In this document: positions 3,974 to 6,845 of the stretch, in pieces
How the letters are laid out: each line of letters starts with the position of its first letter
How positions within the stretch are numbered: the first letter of the stretch is position 1
Assembly (NCBI GenBank): GCA_030536165.1
Contig: JAUNQM010000101.1
Coordinates: 1,209 to 8,053 of the forward strand
DNA: 6,845 nucleotides
Origin: Prevotellaceae bacterium
GTDB lineage: Bacteria > Bacteroidota > Bacteroidia > Bacteroidales > Bacteroidaceae
Reading direction: 5' to 3'
The notes under the pieces: model-generated
Database searches by the model: none
Told to the model about the DNA's origin: nothing
What the model saw: only the letters and a program-made list of their open reading frames with translations
Program-made: the position numbers and the translations under genes

Positions 3974-6805
3974 ATGACAGATTATATAGAGATTCGACGT
4001 GCGAGGGTGAACAACCTCAAGGACATAAGCCTTAAGATACCCCGCGGACAACTGATCGCGGTGACTGGCGTCAGCGGTAGCGGCAAGTCGTCGTTAGCCT
4101 TCGACACCCTGTATGCTGAAGGACAACGACGCTACGTGGAAAGCCTTTCTAGCTACGCACGACAGTTTCTCGGCAAGATGAAGAAGCCTGAATGCGACTA
4201 CATAAAAGGCCTTCCGCCTGCCATTGCCATTGAGCAGAAGACAATCAGCCGCAATCCTCGTTCAACAGTTGGCACATCGACTGAGATATACGACTACCTG
4301 CGACTTCTCTTTGCACGAATCGGGCACACATACTCCCCTATTAGTGGGCAGGAGGTGAAGAAACACTCGGTTGAGGACATCATCGCATGCGTTGAAGGTT
4401 ATGGCAAAGGCACACGTTTCATGGTGTTAAGCCCTGTTGTGGGTTTGGCAAAGAAAAGTATCATACAGCAACAAGGATATTCACGCATAGAAGTTAACGG
4501 AACAGTATATACCATCGACGAAAGCCCTGCCCTTCACGAGACCGATGAGGTTTATATTGTCATCGACCGTCTGGCAGTAGATACCAGCGAAGACTTTCTT
4601 GCCCGACTCACAGACTCATGCGAGACGGCATTGTTCGAGGGTCATGGCAAATGCCGCATAAAGTTCATGCTAGGAAGCCCCTCCCTAGCCCTCCCCCATA
4701 GGGAGGGGACTCAAAGTTCATACGACTTTTCAACCCTCTTTGAAGCAGACGGAATGACGTTTGAGGAGCCTAACGAAAATATGTTCTCCTTCAATTCTCC
4801 ACTTGGGGCATGCCCAAGATGTGAGGGTTTCGGCAAGGTAATTGGCATTGATGAGCGTCTGGTAATACCAGATTCTTCGCGCAGCATATACGACGACGCC
4901 GTTGTCTGCTGGCGAGGAGAAAAGATGTCGGAGTGGAAGAATGAGTTTATGCGCAAGGCTTCGCAGGACGATTTTCCAATATTCGAGCCTTACTACAACC
5001 TGACGCGCGAACAGAAAGACTACCTCTGGCATGGTCCGAAAGGCACTTCGCCAGCGATAAGAGGCAACTCAATCGGATGGTTTCCTTCCATCGACCGCTT
5101 CTTTGAGTTCGTAAAAGAGAACCAATACAAGATACAATATCGCGTCATGCTTGCCCGCTTCAGAGGCAAGACCGACTGTCCTGACTGCCACGGAACAAGA
5201 CTAAAGAAAGAGGCTTTCTACGTGAAGATTGACGGCCGTTGCATTTCCGACCTCGTTGATATGCCGATAAGCCGACTGAAAGAATTCTTCGACGAACTGA
5301 AACTTCCTGACAACGAGGAAAAGATTGCACATCGTCTGATTACAGAAATAACGACTCGCTTGCAGTTCTTGCTCGACGTTGGGCTTGGTTATCTCACTCT
5401 AAACCGTCCGAGCAACACGCTGTCGGGCGGCGAGAGTCAGCGCATCAACCTCACCACTTCGTTAGGCAGCAGCCTTGTAGGTTCGCTCTACATCCTCGAC
5501 GAGCCGAGCATCGGACTCCACACACGCGACACCGACCGACTAATAAAGGTAATGCGCCAACTGACGGAAGTGGGCAACACGGTGATTGTGGTTGAGCACG
5601 ATGAAGACATAATGCGTGCGGCTGACTATCTGATTGACGTCGGTCCTAATGCCGGCAGACATGGCGGAGAGATTGTCTTTGCCGGAAGTATGGTGAATGA
5701 CCCAAAGCCTAATACCCAAAACCTAAAACCATCATACACGCTCGACTATCTGGCAGGGCGTCGTGAAGTGCCAGTGCCACCTTCACGCAGACGATGGAAC
5801 AGGTTTATAGAACTTAAAGGCGCACGCACCAACAACCTCAAGAACATCGACGTTAAGATTCCGCTCAACGTGATTACCGTTGTGACAGGCGTCAGCGGTA
5901 GCGGTAAGTCATCGCTCATAAAGGGTACACTATACCCTGCGCTAACGCGAAACTTAGGCAAACCTGCTGAGAACATGGGCGAGTTTTCGTCACTCGGTGG
6001 CGACATCAACGCAATTAAGAATGTGGAGTTTGTTGACCAGAATCCAATAGGTAAGAGTTCGCGAAGCAATGCAGCAACTTACGTCAAGGCATACGATGCC
6101 ATCCGCGAACTGTTTGCAAGCCAGCAACTCGCAAAGCAGATGGGCTTCACGCCGCAACACTTCTCGTTTAACACCGACGGGGGACGCTGCGAGGAATGTC
6201 ACGGAGCAGGTGTGATTACGGTTGAGATGCAGTTTATGGCTGACATCGTGCTTGAATGCGAAGAATGTCATGGGCACAGATTCAAGAAAGACATACTCGA
6301 AGTGCAGTTCCACGGAAAGAATGTTGACGACGTGCTCAATATGACAATCTCAGAAGCAATAAGTTTCTTCGGCGAATACGAACAGAAACAAATAGTGCGC
6401 AAGCTGAAGCCACTTGAAGATGTCGGGTTAGGCTACATAAAACTCGGACAAAGTTCAAGTACGCTTTCAGGCGGCGAGAACCAACGCGTGAAACTGGCGT
6501 ATTTCATCGGACAAGAGACACAAGAGCCAACGCTCTTCATCTTTGACGAACCGACAACAGGACTTCACTTCAATGACATTCAGAAGTTGCTCATAGCCAT
6601 GAATGCCCTCATAGAGCGTGGACATAGCATAGTAATCATTGAGCACAATATGGAGGTCATCAAGGCGGCAGATTACATAATCGACCTCGGTCCTGAAGGC
6701 GGTAACGAAGGAGGCTACCTGATAGCACAAGGCACGCCAGAGGATATTATAAAGGAAGAAAAGTCAGTGACGGGAAGATTTCTTAAGAAAAAGCTAAAGA
6801 ACTAG
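3974..6805 (+). CDS. uvrA: Excinuclease ABC subunit A
   Basis: UvrA is the dimeric, damage-sensing ATPase of nucleotide excision repair; it finds distorted DNA and loads UvrB. The 943-residue protein has two ABC modules: Walker A GVSGSGKS at 32-39 and 639-646, signatures LSGGESQR (483-490) and LSGGENQR (831-838), and Walker B Asp-Glu at 509-510 and 858-859. Conserved UvrA blocks such as YVESLSSYARQFLG and STVGTSTEIYDYLR follow the first Walker A. Zinc-type cysteine pairs are C280/C283, C402/C405 and C739/C742 with C762/C765 (CX2C-X19-CX2C). The CX2C that in E. coli precedes the first pair is absent. The start at 3974 (MTDYIEIRRARVNNLKDI) matches the family N-terminus; a start at 3878 would add 32 residues encoded by the promoter. 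Two insertions of repeat-like DNA stay in frame, at about 233-247 and 577-586. It is divergent from ftsE and probably monocistronic. Confidence 0.97.
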   Translation: MTDYIEIRRARVNNLKDISLKIPRGQLIAVTGVSGSGKSSLAFDTLYAEGQRRYVESLSSYARQFLGKMKKPECDYIKGLPPAIAIEQKTISRNPRSTVGTSTEIYDYLRLLFARIGHTYSPISGQEVKKHSVEDIIACVEGYGKGTRFMVLSPVVGLAKKSIIQQQGYSRIEVNGTVYTIDESPALHETDEVYIVIDRLAVDTSEDFLARLTDSCETALFEGHGKCRIKFMLGSPSLALPHREGTQSSYDFSTLFEADGMTFEEPNENMFSFNSPLGACPRCEGFGKVIGIDERLVIPDSSRSIYDDAVVCWRGEKMSEWKNEFMRKASQDDFPIFEPYYNLTREQKDYLWHGPKGTSPAIRGNSIGWFPSIDRFFEFVKENQYKIQYRVMLARFRGKTDCPDCHGTRLKKEAFYVKIDGRCISDLVDMPISRLKEFFDELKLPDNEEKIAHRLITEITTRLQFLLDVGLGYLTLNRPSNTLSGGESQRINLTTSLGSSLVGSLYILDEPSIGLHTRDTDRLIKVMRQLTEVGNTVIVVEHDEDIMRAADYLIDVGPNAGRHGGEIVFAGSMVNDPKPNTQNLKPSYTLDYLAGRREVPVPPSRRRWNRFIELKGARTNNLKNIDVKIPLNVITVVTGVSGSGKSSLIKGTLYPALTRNLGKPAENMGEFSSLGGDINAIKNVEFVDQNPIGKSSRSNAATYVKAYDAIRELFASQQLAKQMGFTPQHFSFNTDGGRCEECHGAGVITVEMQFMADIVLECEECHGHRFKKDILEVQFHGKNVDDVLNMTISEAISFFGEYEQKQIVRKLKPLEDVGLGYIKLGQSSSTLSGGENQRVKLAYFIGQETQEPTLFIFDEPTTGLHFNDIQKLLIAMNALIERGHSIVIIEHNMEVIKAADYIIDLGPEGGNEGGYLIAQGTPEDIIKEEKSVTGRFLKKKLKN
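4678..4708. repeat. Perfect inverted repeat inserted in frame in uvrA
   Basis: CCCCTCCCTA (4678-4687) and TAGGGAGGGG (4699-4708) are perfect 10-base arms around an 11-base loop (4688-4698) that itself contains CCCTCCCCC. It is read in frame as SPSLALPHREG (UvrA residues 235-245). The extreme C/G strand bias and dyad differ sharply from the surrounding gene. I recall closely similar palindromes in Bacteroidales intergenic regions; this was not checked. Confidence 0.85.
5701..5730. repeat. 14-base direct repeat inserted in frame in uvrA
   Basis: CCCAAAGCCTAATA (5701-5714) and CCCAAAACCTAAAA (5715-5728) match at 12 of 14 bases and are followed by CC, the start of a further unit. They are read as PKPNTQNLKP (residues 577-586). 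They lie in the linker after the first ABC module, before YTLDYLAGR, where a length change should be tolerated. Confidence 0.75.
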
Positions 6806-6822
6806 ATTACCTAGAACATAAC

Positions 6823-6843
6823 AAATCGTAAATAGTAAATCGT
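6823..6843. repeat. Heptad repeat AAATCGT downstream of uvrA
   Basis: AAATCGT (6823-6829), AAATAGT (6830-6836) and AAATCGT (6837-6843) are adjacent 7-base units starting 18 bases after the uvrA stop. The array may continue past the window edge. No hairpin terminator is visible in the 40 bases after uvrA. Confidence 0.65.
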
Positions 6844-6845
6844 CA

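Noticed and set aside
3739..3975. 78-codon open frame on the minus strand
   Set aside because: It covers the uvrA promoter and leader and the direct repeats, with no recognisable protein features.
4678..4708. Inverted repeat in uvrA as a transcription terminator
   Set aside because: There is no following T-run and the frame continues for 700 residues with intact motifs.

Overview
The window holds four housekeeping genes, all intact. They are typical of a Bacteroidales genome, most likely Prevotella or a close relative. Three things suggest this: protein families of Bacteroidetes type (a 438-residue LysC-type aspartate kinase, a compact LysA, and an FtsE with Bacteroidetes-style motifs), promoters with the -33 TTTG / -7 TAnnTTTG layout used by the primary sigma factor of this phylum, and start codons with no Shine-Dalgarno sequence. 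The genus is an inference from memory of such genomes; no search was run.

Layout: on the minus strand, reading right to left, are ftsE (3433 to 2567), lysC (2486 to 1170) and lysA (1173 to 22). lysC and lysA overlap by the four bases ATGA, and ftsE is separated from lysC by 80 bases made mostly of short repeats. They probably form one transcript. It starts at up to three promoter-like repeat units between 3459 and 3692. On the plus strand uvrA (3974 to 6805) is divergent, with its own promoter at 3922-3952 and a leader of under 20 bases. The 540-base divergent region (3434-3973) therefore carries outward promoters on both sides and two sets of 11-base direct repeats in its middle.

Function: LysC makes aspartyl phosphate, the first step towards diaminopimelate and lysine, and LysA performs the last step from meso-diaminopimelate to lysine. 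FtsE is the ATPase of the FtsEX complex, which controls peptidoglycan hydrolysis at the septum. A shared transcript would link division ATPase dose with the pathway supplying the peptidoglycan cross-linking amino acid. UvrA is the damage-sensing ATPase of nucleotide excision repair and is not functionally tied to the other three.

The unusual content is in repeats, not in new genes. uvrA carries two in-frame insertions of repeat-like DNA: a perfect 10-base inverted repeat at 4678-4708 and a 14-base direct repeat at 5701-5730. Other short repeats lie upstream of lysC, downstream of uvrA and in the divergent region. I found no RNA genes, CRISPR array, insertion sequence or new multi-gene system. 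No convincing terminator is visible at either edge.
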